A stretch of DNA of 64,000 bases. Origin: Candidatus Macondimonas diazotrophica. Its GTDB lineage: Bacteria > Pseudomonadota > Gammaproteobacteria > UBA5335. Under the pieces are notes generated by a model. The model saw nothing but the letters and a program-made list of their open reading frames with translations. It had not been told where the DNA came from and did no database searches. The translations under genes and the position numbers were made by a program. Shown here in pieces: positions 9,501 through 18,658 of this stretch. Every line of letters begins with the position of its first letter. Position 1 is the first letter of the stretch. The stretch lies in NCBI RefSeq assembly GCF_004684205.1, contig NZ_SRIO01000006.1, positions 1 to 64,000 of the forward strand. The letters run 5' to 3'.

Positions 9501-9989
9501 TTACGAAGTGGTCTGCTCCAAGGTGATCTGTACCTGGCAGCGCCCCTGCTCCGCGCTTGGCGAGAAGCTCAGAACACGGACACGCAGCCCCCGTTGTGGC
9601 AGGCCATTGATCCAGTGCAACAGGCTTTCATAAGGCACCTCGTGGAAGCTCATCTGCACCGCCGCGTCACCCTGGCTCTGCGCTTCCACGACGAACGGTT
9701 CCAAGGCCAGCTCGCGCACCAATTGCTGCGCTGCGAGCAGCGGGCTTTCGCCGTTCGCAGCCGATGCGACCGTGATCGCCCGCAATTCACCGATCACCGC
9801 AGCGGCTTCCTGCATCCTGGCCAGTTCGACCCGCTGTGCGGCCACGGTTGCCGTCAGATCATGCCAGCGCCGAATCCCCGGCTGGACAACGCCCGCGATC
9901 CAGCCCGCCACCAAGGCCATCGCCGCAGCCAGCAGCAGCAATCGCTGCTCGCGCAGGCTGCGTTGTTTCCACCAACCGCGCAGGCTCAC
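9501..9989 (-). CDS. gspM: Type II secretion system protein GspM
   Basis: Small bitopic inner-membrane protein (162 aa) that pairs with GspL in the T2SS assembly platform. A basic cytoplasmic tail (RGWWKQRSLREQRL) precedes one membrane helix (about 18-36). The periplasmic part holds a coiled stretch (40-75), then a ferredoxin-like domain ending in VRVLSFSPSAEQGRCQVQITLEQ. The architecture and terminal position in gspC-M give the identity, since sequence conservation in GspM is low. It starts with GTG at 9989 in a GTGA overlap with gspL. No gspN or gspO follows, so the prepilin peptidase must be elsewhere. Confidence 0.88.
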   Translation of the reverse strand: MSLRGWWKQRSLREQRLLLLAAAMALVAGWIAGVVQPGIRRWHDLTATVAAQRVELARMQEAAAVIGELRAITVASAANGESPLLAAQQLVRELALEPFVVEAQSQGDAAVQMSFHEVPYESLLHWINGLPQRGLRVRVLSFSPSAEQGRCQVQITLEQTTS

Positions 9990-11185
9990 GATCGAAACTC
10001 CAGGCGAATACGCGCGCGGGTGCGCCCATTATCACTGGCTGCGGATAACCGGCTCATGGCCACGCCGGATTGCCCCAGGAGTGGAGTCACCGCCTCCAGT
10101 GCTGCCAGATCCGATGTCCGCACCGAGAGCTCCAACGTTCCATCCTGATATTGCAGATCTTCGAGGGCATAGTCCGGCAGATCCGTCAACGGCGCCGATA
10201 CCGTCGCCAGGAGGCGCAGCAAGGGATCCGCCCCACTGCCCTGACGCAACTGCTTCAGCGCCTGGGCCATCTGGATCGCCGGATCGACCACGCGACGTGC
10301 CTCGGGAAAGGTCTCGCGATAGAGTTGCGCCATCTGCTCGCTCAACTGGCGCTGCTGCTGTTCCAGAACAAGGGTCTGATAAATTGGATATCCGGCAGCC
10401 ACCATTCCCCACAAGACAGCCATCGCCACCGGCAAACGCCAGCGCTTCAAGATTGCAGGCATTGCCTCATCCTGTGCGCTCCCCGTATTGCCCAGCGCCA
10501 AGCCGGCTACCGTTTCCCGGGCCGGACGTTGCCAACCCTGTTCCGGTGGCCATGACGACATGCTGATTTCCGGCAACATCTCGGCGAGTTCCTGAACCTG
10601 CGCTGGATCAGCGATCACCCTGAGCGCCGTCGCTGGTGGATCGTCGACGTTGCCCCACAGGCGACGCAGCATTGGTGCGAGCGCCTCGGGCTCGCAGCCC
10701 CATCCCGTCCAGGGGCCGGTACGGACATTGACCTCCCGAGACCCCAAGGCCACGGTCCAGTAGCCGGGCTCCCAGGCGAGCGCCAGGCACGCCGGCAACA
10801 GCGGTACAGTCGGAAATCCGAGCTCGGCAAGCCGATCGCGCCAACGCGCCAGATCGTGCCGGCTCACCGCCACCACCGGAATGCATTTGTCCGGCTGGCG
10901 TTGCCCAATGGTGAAATCATACTCTTCGAGCTCACCCGGCAAGGACTCTTCCATCGCATAGGGAACCGCGCGCACCAAGGCCTCACGCCCGCGCACGGGC
11001 AACGCCAAGGTCTGCAGCAAGAGCCGGGAGGTCGGCGCCAATGCCCACACCGCGCCCGGCTCCGGCGGCGGCTGGATCGGCGGAGCGCCATTGGAGGCGG
11101 GTGACACGCCTTCGGCGACGCCGATCGCCTGCCAGGTCACGACCCCCGCATCATCCGCGGGCAGATGAATCAGCCAGCCCTTCAT
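9986..11185 (-). CDS. gspL: Type II secretion system protein GspL
   Basis: Bitopic assembly-platform protein (399 aa) that recruits the GspE ATPase. The cytoplasmic N-terminal part has the actin-like fold region (SRLLLQTLALPVRGREALVRAVPYAMEESLPGELEEYDF, about 65-105, the best conserved GspL block). One membrane helix lies near 253-272 (LPVAMAVLWGMVAAGYPIYQTL), then a periplasmic ferredoxin-like domain. The start at 11185 (MKGWLIH) lies 35 nt inside the end of gspK; earlier frames add only non-homologous sequence. It overlaps gspM by 4 nt. Low conservation is normal for the family, so the call also rests on operon position. Confidence 0.92.
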   Translation of the reverse strand: MKGWLIHLPADDAGVVTWQAIGVAEGVSPASNGAPPIQPPPEPGAVWALAPTSRLLLQTLALPVRGREALVRAVPYAMEESLPGELEEYDFTIGQRQPDKCIPVVAVSRHDLARWRDRLAELGFPTVPLLPACLALAWEPGYWTVALGSREVNVRTGPWTGWGCEPEALAPMLRRLWGNVDDPPATALRVIADPAQVQELAEMLPEISMSSWPPEQGWQRPARETVAGLALGNTGSAQDEAMPAILKRWRLPVAMAVLWGMVAAGYPIYQTLVLEQQQRQLSEQMAQLYRETFPEARRVVDPAIQMAQALKQLRQGSGADPLLRLLATVSAPLTDLPDYALEDLQYQDGTLELSVRTSDLAALEAVTPLLGQSGVAMSRLSAASDNGRTRARIRLEFRS

Positions 11186-12104
11186 TGGTCTCGATTCGTC
11201 GCTGTCGCGCCTGAACGGAAACGTCTTTGCCGTTGCGTCGCAATCGGGTTTCGTAATGCCATGTGCGCCGTCCCACTGTGGTGATGGTATCGAGCTGAAA
11301 ATAGTCACTGGTCGTGGTCACCAGGGTCGAGAAATCCGCTGGCGTACCGGGCGCAGCCGCCAGCCAGTCCTGGAGGCTGGCAAACGGCTTCGCAAGCGCC
11401 CGACGGGCCAGCTCTTCTCCGCCTCGGCCGCCGGCCAGGACATCCAGAATCAAGGGGGGCGCCGTATTGACGTTGATGGCGCCAGGCTCGGGCAAGGCAA
11501 CCACATAAGGCATCAGCCGCGCCAAGGTCCTGCCATCGATATCCGCGACGAAGCGCAGCTCCTGAACTGACGCCATCGGCCCGTTCGCCGCCCGATAGGA
11601 CGGTTCCGCACGCAGGTAGAGCACATCCTCCCCACCTCCGGGCAGGGCGATCGTGTCGGGATCGAGCCAGTCAATGATCGCCTCCACACGCACATTGGAC
11701 AAATCCAAGCGCCGCAGCAGCGCCTTGAAAAAAACAATGGCAGCTGCATTGGGCTCCCCGCCGATCACCAGTGCATTGAGATTGAACCGTCCCTGTAGAT
11801 CGCTCAGTGAGCCACGCGCTTGCCCCCCGGGAACGGATAAAGTCGTGGAAGGCCTCGCCCACACTTCATTCCGGTGGTCCACCGTGGCACCCGCCCCATC
11901 GCGGCGCAACACCACAACCGCCCATGCTTCCATGCTCGCGACGTGGTCTGCCGCCTGGAGTTCTTCCAGAACGCCACTCGCGCGGCCGACAAAGACATCA
12001 AGTCGATCGAGCCAAGCCACCGCCAGAACGGTGACGATAGCTGCCAACAGCACCGCCCCCAATAAAGCCACACCCCGCTCGGAATTCGATGCGCCGCTGA
12101 TCAC
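11151..12104 (-). CDS. gspK: Type II secretion minor pseudopilin GspK
   Basis: Large tip pseudopilin (317 aa). The prepilin peptidase site is SERG|VALLGAVLLAAIVTVLA. GspK normally lacks the Glu at +5 found in other pseudopilins, and that holds here. The globular region contains FNLNALVIGG, IDWLDPD and INVNTAPPLILDVLAGG, the typical GspK helical-domain sequences. The start is GTG at 12104, overlapping the gspJ stop as GTGA; longer in-frame readings would run inside gspJ. GspK forms the pseudopilus tip with GspI and GspJ, both encoded immediately upstream. Confidence 0.93.
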   Translation of the reverse strand: MISGASNSERGVALLGAVLLAAIVTVLAVAWLDRLDVFVGRASGVLEELQAADHVASMEAWAVVVLRRDGAGATVDHRNEVWARPSTTLSVPGGQARGSLSDLQGRFNLNALVIGGEPNAAAIVFFKALLRRLDLSNVRVEAIIDWLDPDTIALPGGGEDVLYLRAEPSYRAANGPMASVQELRFVADIDGRTLARLMPYVVALPEPGAINVNTAPPLILDVLAGGRGGEELARRALAKPFASLQDWLAAAPGTPADFSTLVTTTSDYFQLDTITTVGRRTWHYETRLRRNGKDVSVQARQRRIETNEGLADSSARG

Positions 12105-12685
12105 GGCAATACCCAGCGTCGTTCGAGCCGCCCCCAACCCGCGATGTCCCAGCGCAGCGAGAGCGCGCGCGGCAGAACATCGGCAGCGCCTCCCGGTGGC
12201 GGCCAGTCGCTGCGCCAGCGGCCCTCCTGGTCAAGCCAGGTCAACTCAACGGCCCGCAGCCCCGTCAATACGACGGTGAACACTGGCTCGTCACCCGGCG
12301 CTGCGTCCAGGATTGGACTCGCCGCCCGCTCCCAACGCCCATCAGCCAAACGGTAGCGTACGCGCATCAGATCGGCGCGCGGAAAATCCAGCGGATTGGG
12401 CACACCTGCACGGACCAGATCCAGCTGTCCCGCGCGGGCCACAAGCGGCGGCTGACGATCACCACGGGCATCCCGCACGCTACGCGCCGCGAGCTGGGTG
12501 ATATCGCGCTCGAACAGTGTCTGGGCGCGCTCCAGGGCAGTCCATTGCGCCTGCGCCTCGCGCACGCCCTCCTCGGCGCGCAACGCGCCCCGAACGCCCT
12601 GGTAGGCCAGTATGCTCAGGACCGAGAACACCATCATCGCCACCAGCAATTCCAGCAAAGTGAATCCGGCGACGCGAGTCCTCAC
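12101..12685 (-). CDS. gspJ: Type II secretion minor pseudopilin GspJ
   Basis: Pseudopilin of 194 aa with a six-residue leader and cleavage site VAG|FTLLELLVAMMVFSVLSILAY, including the required Glu at +5. The C-terminal beta-rich domain ends LSLRWDIAGWGRLERRWVLP, as in GspJ. It starts with GTG at 12685 in a GTGA overlap with the gspI stop. Length and order (I-J-K) fit the tip complex. It is translationally coupled on both sides, which suggests fixed stoichiometry of minor pseudopilins. Confidence 0.93.
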   Translation of the reverse strand: MRTRVAGFTLLELLVAMMVFSVLSILAYQGVRGALRAEEGVREAQAQWTALERAQTLFERDITQLAARSVRDARGDRQPPLVARAGQLDLVRAGVPNPLDFPRADLMRVRYRLADGRWERAASPILDAAPGDEPVFTVVLTGLRAVELTWLDQEGRWRSDWPPPGGAADVLPRALSLRWDIAGWGRLERRWVLP

Positions 12686-13047
12686 GGCTCCCCCAGGTAG
12701 ATTGCCCAGAGCCCCAGCCCCTGCTGCAGCGCCTGATCGCTTGCCACGGTCACTTCGGCCTTGCGCAAGCCCGGGTCCGCTGCAGCCACGACGCGGGCTT
12801 GCCAATACCAGGTGCGGCCCAGCAGCGTCGTCTGGCCGCGCCGCGTGCCCAGTGCCGGCCACTCCGTCGCCAGACGCAGGTCGGTCATCACATTCTGCGC
12901 CACCCACGCCGCCTGGGTTCGATCCCGCAGGTATCCGGTATCGACCGCGGCGCGTCCCACCGTCTGCACCAACGCGGCGAGCGCGACCGCAGTAACCAGC
13001 AGAGCCACCATGACTTCCAGCAACGTGAATCCGTTCTGGCGACGCAT
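12682..13047 (-). CDS. gspI: Type II secretion minor pseudopilin GspI
   Basis: Short pseudopilin (121 aa). The leader and cleavage site read MRRQNG|FTLLEVMVALLVTAVALAAL with Glu at +5, followed by the GspI-type pattern AAWVAQNVMTDLRL, where the 'A..A.N...L' motif is characteristic. It begins 5 nt after gspH and overlaps gspJ. In the tip complex GspI bridges GspJ and GspK. The start at 13047 is clear, since the only other in-frame starts lie within gspH. Confidence 0.92.
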   Translation of the reverse strand: MRRQNGFTLLEVMVALLVTAVALAALVQTVGRAAVDTGYLRDRTQAAWVAQNVMTDLRLATEWPALGTRRGQTTLLGRTWYWQARVVAAADPGLRKAEVTVASDQALQQGLGLWAIYLGEP

Positions 13048-13052
13048 CGCGC

Positions 13053-13541
13053 TCAAGGGCTGGCCAGTTGGCGGCGAACCTCGCCCCAGCCGGTCCCCGT
13101 GACGATCCAGCGCACCCCGGATTGCTCCAGCTCGATCCGGAACGGGCTCACCTCGCCGCTGCCCAGAAGATAGATCTGCGGTGTCTGCGCATCGCCCCCA
13201 GCCGTGGGCAGCCGTCGCCCCTCCACCTCGGTGCGCCAACGCAATCCGGGTGGCCAGGCGCGATCCCGGCACGGTGGGTGTGACAGTTTTTCCCATTTCC
13301 CGGCACGGTAGATTCGAAAGCCATAATGAGTCGGGTCCACACGCAAGCCCAGATGACGCGGGCCGGCCACGGCGACCTCGATGGCCTGATCGATACAAAG
13401 GACCAGCCGATCGGCCTCACGGGCCAGCACCCGTCCGGGATCCGGACCGCGGGTCGACAGCAGCGCCACCGTGCTGATGACCCCGATGATCACGATCACG
13501 ATCATCAGTTCGATCAAGGTGAAGCCGGCCGCCTCGCGCAT
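13053..13541 (-). CDS. gspH: Type II secretion minor pseudopilin GspH
   Basis: Pseudopilin (162 aa) with a very short leader: MREAAG|FTLIELMIVIVIIGVISTVAL, Glu at +5. The globular region reads HLGLRVDPTHYGFRIYRAGKW, matching the GspH/FimT pattern 'E.GL......Y.F......W'. It starts 3 nt after gspG. GspH links the GspIJK tip to the GspG shaft. Confidence 0.92.
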   Translation of the reverse strand: MREAAGFTLIELMIVIVIIGVISTVALLSTRGPDPGRVLAREADRLVLCIDQAIEVAVAGPRHLGLRVDPTHYGFRIYRAGKWEKLSHPPCRDRAWPPGLRWRTEVEGRRLPTAGGDAQTPQIYLLGSGEVSPFRIELEQSGVRWIVTGTGWGEVRRQLASP

Positions 13542-13544
13542 TGG

Positions 13545-13979
13545 CTAGTCCAGATCCCAGCTCTGGATATCGGCGTTGACGCCCTCGCCCCCCGGCTTGC
13601 CATCGGCGCCCAGGCTGCTGATCTCCACTTCATCGTTCAACCCGGGGCTAAGGTAGCGATAGGGTCGACCCCAGGCGTCCTTGGGCATGCGATCGAGATA
13701 CCCCCCTTGACGATAGGCCGGCGGAATCGGTTCGATGGCAGGCTTTTCGACCAGCGCCTCGAGCCCCTGATCCGTCGTGGGATAGCGGTAATTGTCGAGC
13801 CGATAGAGGTTGAGCGCGGTTTGCAGAGCACGCAGGTCCTGCTTGGTCTTGGTGACTCGCGCCATGTCCGGGCGGTCCATGATGTTCGGCACGATCAGTG
13901 CCGCCAGGATGCCCAGGATCACCACCACCACCATGATTTCGATGAGGGTGAATCCCTTCGCGCGCTTGGGTTTCGGCAT
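13545..13979 (-). CDS. gspG: Type II secretion major pseudopilin GspG
   Basis: Major shaft subunit (144 aa). The leader is MPKPKRAKG with cleavage before [22 protein letters not shown], Glu at +5. The family blocks follow: [30 protein letters not shown] and [11 protein letters not shown], then a C-terminal [21 protein letters not shown] that carries the calcium-binding loop of GspG. The start at 13979 gives the usual leader length. It sits 8 nt after gspF. Confidence 0.97.
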   Translation of the reverse strand: MPKPKRAKGFTLIEIMVVVVILGILAALIVPNIMDRPDMARVTKTKQDLRALQTALNLYRLDNYRYPTTDQGLEALVEKPAIEPIPPAYRQGGYLDRMPKDAWGRPYRYLSPGLNDEVEISSLGADGKPGGEGVNADIQSWDLD

Positions 13980-13987
13980 ATGGACTC

Positions 13988-15193
13988 CTAGGCCATGAGT
14001 TGATTCAAGTCGAAAATCGGCAGCAGAATCGCCAGGACGATGACGAGCACGATCCCGCCCATGAGCAGGATCAGCAACGGCTCCAGTACCCGGACAGCCG
14101 CGTTGATCCACGCTTCCTGATCTTGCTCTAACTGGTGCGCTGCCCGTTCCAGCATCTCGCCCAGACGACCGCTGCCCTCCCCGCTGGCGATCAGATGCAG
14201 CGTCATGGGTGGGATGCGGCCGGTTCGCTGTAGACTGTTGAACACCCCCGATCCTTCACGAACGCGCTCGGCGGCCTCGAGCACGGCCTCGCGCAACGGC
14301 AGGTGCAACAGCACGGCCGCACCGATACGCATGGCCTCGACCACCGGAACGCCGCTGCTCACCAGCAATCCAAAAGTCCGTGTGAAGTGGGCGATGTCAT
14401 TGCCGGCAAGCACGCCACCGAGCAGCGGCAGACGCAACAGCGCGCGGTGCCAACGGTTGCGAAATGCGTTTTGACGCAGCGCCCGCAAGAACACCACGAC
14501 ACTCAACCCGGCGGTCATCAGTAACCCGATCCCCCAATCCCGCAGAAACGCGCTCAAGCCGATCAGTGCCTGTGTCAACCACGGCAACGGTCGATCCATG
14601 CCGGCAAACACCTGGACCACTTCAGGCACGACAAACACCAGCATGGCCACGACGATTCCGATCGAGACGAGACTCAACAGAGCCGGATAGATCATGGCCG
14701 CCGTCACGCTCCGGCGCAGTCGGTCCCGATTCTCGGTGTGTTCGGCGAGGCGCTCCAGAACCGCATCCAGATGTCCCGTCTGCTCACCGGCGGCGACTGT
14801 TGCGACATAATCGGCCGGAAATACGCGCGCAAAGCGCCGCATGGCGGCCGCCAGCGGCAACCCTTCACTCACCTGACCGTGTATCGCCAGCAAGATGCCG
14901 CGCGCCGCGCGCTTGGGCGTCTGGTTCGCTACCGTCTGCAGGGCCTCAGCGAGTGGGACGCCCGCGCGCAGCAACATCGCGATCTGCCGCGTCATCAGGG
15001 CCAGCGCGCGCACCCCCAGACGACGGCCATGGTGTTGCCCGCGTGGCGAGGTTTCCACGATCGGCGTCACCGCCAGCGGCGTGAACCCCTGCTCACGCAG
15101 ACGCGCGCGCACTTGGCGCGGGTGATCGCCCTCCTGAACGCCCCGGTGCCGACGTCCACCCGCGTCAATGGCTTCGAACTGGAACGCCGCCAT
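13988..15193 (-). CDS. gspF: Type II secretion inner-membrane platform protein GspF
   Basis: Polytopic platform protein (401 aa) with two repeated T2SSF cytoplasmic domains and three membrane helices. The first repeat contains [23 protein letters not shown] and the second [22 protein letters not shown], both with the typical pattern. The C-terminus ends in a helix followed by [12 protein letters not shown], characteristic of GspF. It binds GspE and GspL and lies 2 nt after gspE. PilC is the closest alternative and is ruled out by the operon. Confidence 0.97.
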   Translation of the reverse strand: MAAFQFEAIDAGGRRHRGVQEGDHPRQVRARLREQGFTPLAVTPIVETSPRGQHHGRRLGVRALALMTRQIAMLLRAGVPLAEALQTVANQTPKRAARGILLAIHGQVSEGLPLAAAMRRFARVFPADYVATVAAGEQTGHLDAVLERLAEHTENRDRLRRSVTAAMIYPALLSLVSIGIVVAMLVFVVPEVVQVFAGMDRPLPWLTQALIGLSAFLRDWGIGLLMTAGLSVVVFLRALRQNAFRNRWHRALLRLPLLGGVLAGNDIAHFTRTFGLLVSSGVPVVEAMRIGAAVLLHLPLREAVLEAAERVREGSGVFNSLQRTGRIPPMTLHLIASGEGSGRLGEMLERAAHQLEQDQEAWINAAVRVLEPLLILLMGGIVLVIVLAILLPIFDLNQLMA

Positions 15194-15195
15194 GA

Positions 15196-16683
15196 CTACT
15201 CCTGCCGGCTCACACGCAGCACTTCATCGAGCGTGGTCACGCCGGCGCGCACCTTGGCGAGCCCGGCCTCACGCAAGGGGGCCGATTGCCGGCGCGCCAT
15301 GGCTTCCATCTCGGCTTCGGGAACACCATCGTGGATCATGCGACGTAGGCTTCCGTCGATGCCGATCATCTCGTAGATGGCCGTGCGTCCCCGGTAACCG
15401 GTCTGTCGACAGGCCGGGCATCCAACAGGGTGATAGATCACCGGCAGTGTTTCCGCGTCGTGCAAACCCAGCAGAACACGTTCGCGCGCATCGGGAGGCG
15501 CTGCCCGCCGGCAATCGGGACACAAGCGGCGCACCAGGCGCTGCGCGGTGGTTGCAAGCAGCGTGGAGGCGATCAGGAACGGCTCGATGCCCATATCCAC
15601 GAGACGGGTCACGGCGCCAATGGCGCTATTGGTGTGCAGAGTCGACAGCACCAGATGCCCGGTCAGACTCGCCTGCACGGCGATGCGGGCGGTTTCGAGG
15701 TCACGGATCTCCCCCACCATCACGACATCCGGGTCCTGGCGCAGGATGGCCCGCAAACCGCGCGCGAAGCTCATATCCACTTTGGTATTCACAGCGGTCT
15801 GGCTGATCCCCTCGAGGAAATACTCGATGGGGTCCTCGACCGTCATGATGTTGCGGCTGGATTCGTTGAGATGACTCAATGCGGCATAGAGCGTGGTGGT
15901 CTTGCCCGACCCGGTCGGGCCGGTCACCAGCACGATGCCATGGGGCTCCGCGATCCATGACACGAGCCGTTCCCGTTCGGCCGCCTCGAAACCGATTTCG
16001 CGCAGCGACAATCGCCCTGCCTGTTGATCCAGCAGCCGCATGACCACCCGCTCGCCATGGCCTGAGGGAAGCACCGAAACGCGCACATCCACCGCGCGCC
16101 CCGCAATGCGCAGCGAAATCCTGCCGTCCTGCGGAAGGCGCTTCTCGGCGATATCGAGCCGCGCCATCACCTTGATGCGCGAAACCAGGAGCGGTGCCAG
16201 CGCGGCCTTGGGGCGCAACACTTCACGCAGCACACCGTCCACCCGCAGGCGCACCCGCATGGTCTTGGCAAAAGGTTCGAAGTGAATGTCCGACGCGCCT
16301 TCGCGCACCGCCTCGGTCAGAATGGCATTGATCAGCCGGATGATGGGGGCATCATCGGCCTGTTCCAGCAGGTCGGCCGGCTCCGGCAAGGCGAGTGCCA
16401 AGTCGTGGAGGTCGCCGGCCTGATCCAGACTGTCGATCACCTCGGCCGCGGCGCCACCCTCGCCGCTGTAGCAGCGATTGAGAGCGGCCTCGAATTCCTC
16501 CGCCGACAGCTCGACCAACGTCAGCGGCCGGTTCAGGCGGACTCTCAGCGTGCTCAGCACGCTCAGATTGGCATCGGGCCGGTACCAGACCCGTGCCTGC
16601 TGAGCATCGAGTTCGCCGACAATCAGCCCGTGCCGGCGGGCAAAGGCGAACGGCAGCAAGCCGTTTTCGTCACCGGCGGACAC
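15196..16683 (-). CDS. gspE: Type II secretion ATPase GspE
   Basis: Cytoplasmic hexameric ATPase (495 aa) driving pseudopilus assembly. N1E/N2E domains occupy roughly 1-115. The core contains ASDIHFEP (about 130), Walker A GPTGSGKTT (255-263), an Asp box DPIEYFLEGISQT, Walker B region DPDVVMVGEIRD and the His box LTGHLVLSTLHTN. A C-terminal zinc-binding four-cysteine cluster (CPDC ... CPAC) is intact, as in GspE but not all relatives. Translation starts at GTG 16683 inside gspD, preceded by GGAGGG. The start overlaps the gspD 3' end by 14 nt. Confidence 0.97.
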   Translation of the reverse strand: MSAGDENGLLPFAFARRHGLIVGELDAQQARVWYRPDANLSVLSTLRVRLNRPLTLVELSAEEFEAALNRCYSGEGGAAAEVIDSLDQAGDLHDLALALPEPADLLEQADDAPIIRLINAILTEAVREGASDIHFEPFAKTMRVRLRVDGVLREVLRPKAALAPLLVSRIKVMARLDIAEKRLPQDGRISLRIAGRAVDVRVSVLPSGHGERVVMRLLDQQAGRLSLREIGFEAAERERLVSWIAEPHGIVLVTGPTGSGKTTTLYAALSHLNESSRNIMTVEDPIEYFLEGISQTAVNTKVDMSFARGLRAILRQDPDVVMVGEIRDLETARIAVQASLTGHLVLSTLHTNSAIGAVTRLVDMGIEPFLIASTLLATTAQRLVRRLCPDCRRAAPPDARERVLLGLHDAETLPVIYHPVGCPACRQTGYRGRTAIYEMIGIDGSLRRMIHDGVPEAEMEAMARRQSAPLREAGLAKVRAGVTTLDEVLRVSRQE

Positions 16684-18658
16684 CGCCGCCCTCCTCGATC
16701 GGCGCCATCTCCTCTCCGGGCGCCACTTCCGGAAGCAGGGAGCGCGATGGCAATACCGGCTCGCGTGCCCGGAGCTGTTGCTGCCGGATGGCCTCGTACT
16801 TGCCGTGCGTCGCGAGTTGGTTATCCTCGGCCATCAACAAGACTGTCGGGCGCAGAAAGACCATCAGATTGCGCTTGACCACCCGGCTGTTGTCAAATCG
16901 AAACAGGGCTCCCAGTACTGGAATCGACGACAATCCGGGAACGCGGCTCTGCCCCTCGGACAGCTGATCGTCGATCAATCCCCCCAGGACGATGGTTGCG
17001 CCATTGTCGACCAGCACATTGGTCTTGATGGCGCGCTTGTTGGTGACCACATCCACGGCACCGATCCGGGCCTTGCTCGCCTGCTCCACACTGGCCACCT
17101 CCTGCTCGACCTTGAGGAGCACGGTGCCGTCTTCATTGATCTGGGGCTTGATCTTGAGCGTCAGGCCGACATCCTGCCGATCGATGGTCTGGAACGGATT
17201 GAGTGCCGAGTCACTGGCGCCGGTGTTGGTGAACTGCCCCGTTAGGAAGGGCACGGTCTGGGCGACGACGATTTCGGCTTCCTCGTTGTCGAGCGTCAGC
17301 AGGGTCGGTGTCGACAGGATATTGGTGTCGGTGTCGCTGAGCAGGGCGCGCAGCAACACGGCCCAGTCGGTCCCGCTGCCATTGACCTTGCCGATCGCCA
17401 GGGTTCCACCTTCGCCAACCGAGATACCATCGGTCGAACCACCCGTCGTGGTTCCCGTATCGTCACGCGAGCCCAGCAAACTGGTGGCCAGTGTGCCCAG
17501 GCTCAAACCGCTGTTGGCGAAATTGATCAAGCCTGCGGGCCCCGAACCATCGGATATCCCGCTCACGGCCCACTGCACGCCGACCTCCTTACTGCGGTCC
17601 GCCGATACTTCAACGATCAATGCTTCGACCATGACCTGCGGCCGGCGGATATCGAGCTGTTCGATGACCGAACGACCGGTCGCGATCTGATCGGGCGCCG
17701 CGGTAATCACGACGGCATTGGTGGCGGCATAGGCCTGGACACGAGCCCGATCGCTGTTACCTGGAGCGGGTGCGGGTGTGCCGTCAGCGGCCTTGCCGGC
17801 GACTGCACCGCCCAGAATGCTGGCAATGATTGGGGCCACCTGTTCGGCACGGGCGTAGCGCAACGTGGCAACATAGGTATTGCCGCCGGCACTGCGGGGG
17901 CCATCCAGCTGTTGGACCAGCTGCTGCAGTCGTGCACGGGTGGCGCGATCGCCACTCAGGATCACACTGTTGGTACGCTCATCCGCCACCACCTGGCTGG
18001 CCGCACCTTCGCCGGCCAGCGCCTTCAGGGCGCGCACGACCTCCGTTGCGGACGCCTGCGTCAGCGCGATGACTTGTTGCTGGTTGTGCGTCGGCCGATC
18101 GAGCGCGCGCACGATTTCGACCAGGCGGCCGACATTGGCCGCCTGGTCGGAGATCAGCAGGGTATTGGTATCGGCATAGGCCGCCACCAGCCCGTTCTGT
18201 GGTACCAGCGGGCGCAAAACGGGAACGAGTTGAGCTGCGGGGATATAGGTGAGCGGAATGACTTGGGTGACAAGGCCGTCCTCAGCAGGCTGCTGTGTGC
18301 CGATACGCACCGGCGTGCCACTCTGCCGAGCGTTGACATCCGGAACGATCTTCGTCACGGCGCCTTCTTCGACCGCCGAGAAGCCGTTCACCTCCAGCAC
18401 CGACAAAAAGATCTGGTAAACCTCGGCAGGACGCAGCGGTCCTGGAGAGATCACGGTGACCCGTCCCTTGACACGCGGATCCACGACAAAACTCCGACCC
18501 GTGATCCGCCCGATGGCTTCGATCACTGCACCCAACTCGGCTTCCTGGAAATTCAGCGTGACCGGCTCGTTGGTCTGTGCCCGCAGCCCCGCCCCGGAGA
18601 ACCCCAGAATCAGCGCCACGCACACGATCGCCCATCTCCGCCGGCTTACCTCAGTCAT
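16670..18658 (-). CDS. gspD: Type II secretion outer-membrane secretin GspD
   Basis: Secretin (662 aa) forming the outer-membrane channel. A signal peptide (about 1-28, ending LRAQ) precedes the N0 domain (VTLNFQEAELGAVIEAIGRITGRSFVVDP), then N1-N3 modules and the C-terminal secretin domain with VPFLTGQ and a glycine-rich VLGGLIDDQ...VPGLSSIPVLGALFR block. The C-terminal tail may bind a pilotin, but none is seen here. ATG 18658 was preferred over ATG 18676 because AGGGAAGAG precedes it at proper distance, and it overlaps the gspC stop by 8 nt. Confidence 0.96.
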   Translation of the reverse strand: MTEVSRRRWAIVCVALILGFSGAGLRAQTNEPVTLNFQEAELGAVIEAIGRITGRSFVVDPRVKGRVTVISPGPLRPAEVYQIFLSVLEVNGFSAVEEGAVTKIVPDVNARQSGTPVRIGTQQPAEDGLVTQVIPLTYIPAAQLVPVLRPLVPQNGLVAAYADTNTLLISDQAANVGRLVEIVRALDRPTHNQQQVIALTQASATEVVRALKALAGEGAASQVVADERTNSVILSGDRATRARLQQLVQQLDGPRSAGGNTYVATLRYARAEQVAPIIASILGGAVAGKAADGTPAPAPGNSDRARVQAYAATNAVVITAAPDQIATGRSVIEQLDIRRPQVMVEALIVEVSADRSKEVGVQWAVSGISDGSGPAGLINFANSGLSLGTLATSLLGSRDDTGTTTGGSTDGISVGEGGTLAIGKVNGSGTDWAVLLRALLSDTDTNILSTPTLLTLDNEEAEIVVAQTVPFLTGQFTNTGASDSALNPFQTIDRQDVGLTLKIKPQINEDGTVLLKVEQEVASVEQASKARIGAVDVVTNKRAIKTNVLVDNGATIVLGGLIDDQLSEGQSRVPGLSSIPVLGALFRFDNSRVVKRNLMVFLRPTVLLMAEDNQLATHGKYEAIRQQQLRAREPVLPSRSLLPEVAPGEEMAPIEEGGGVRR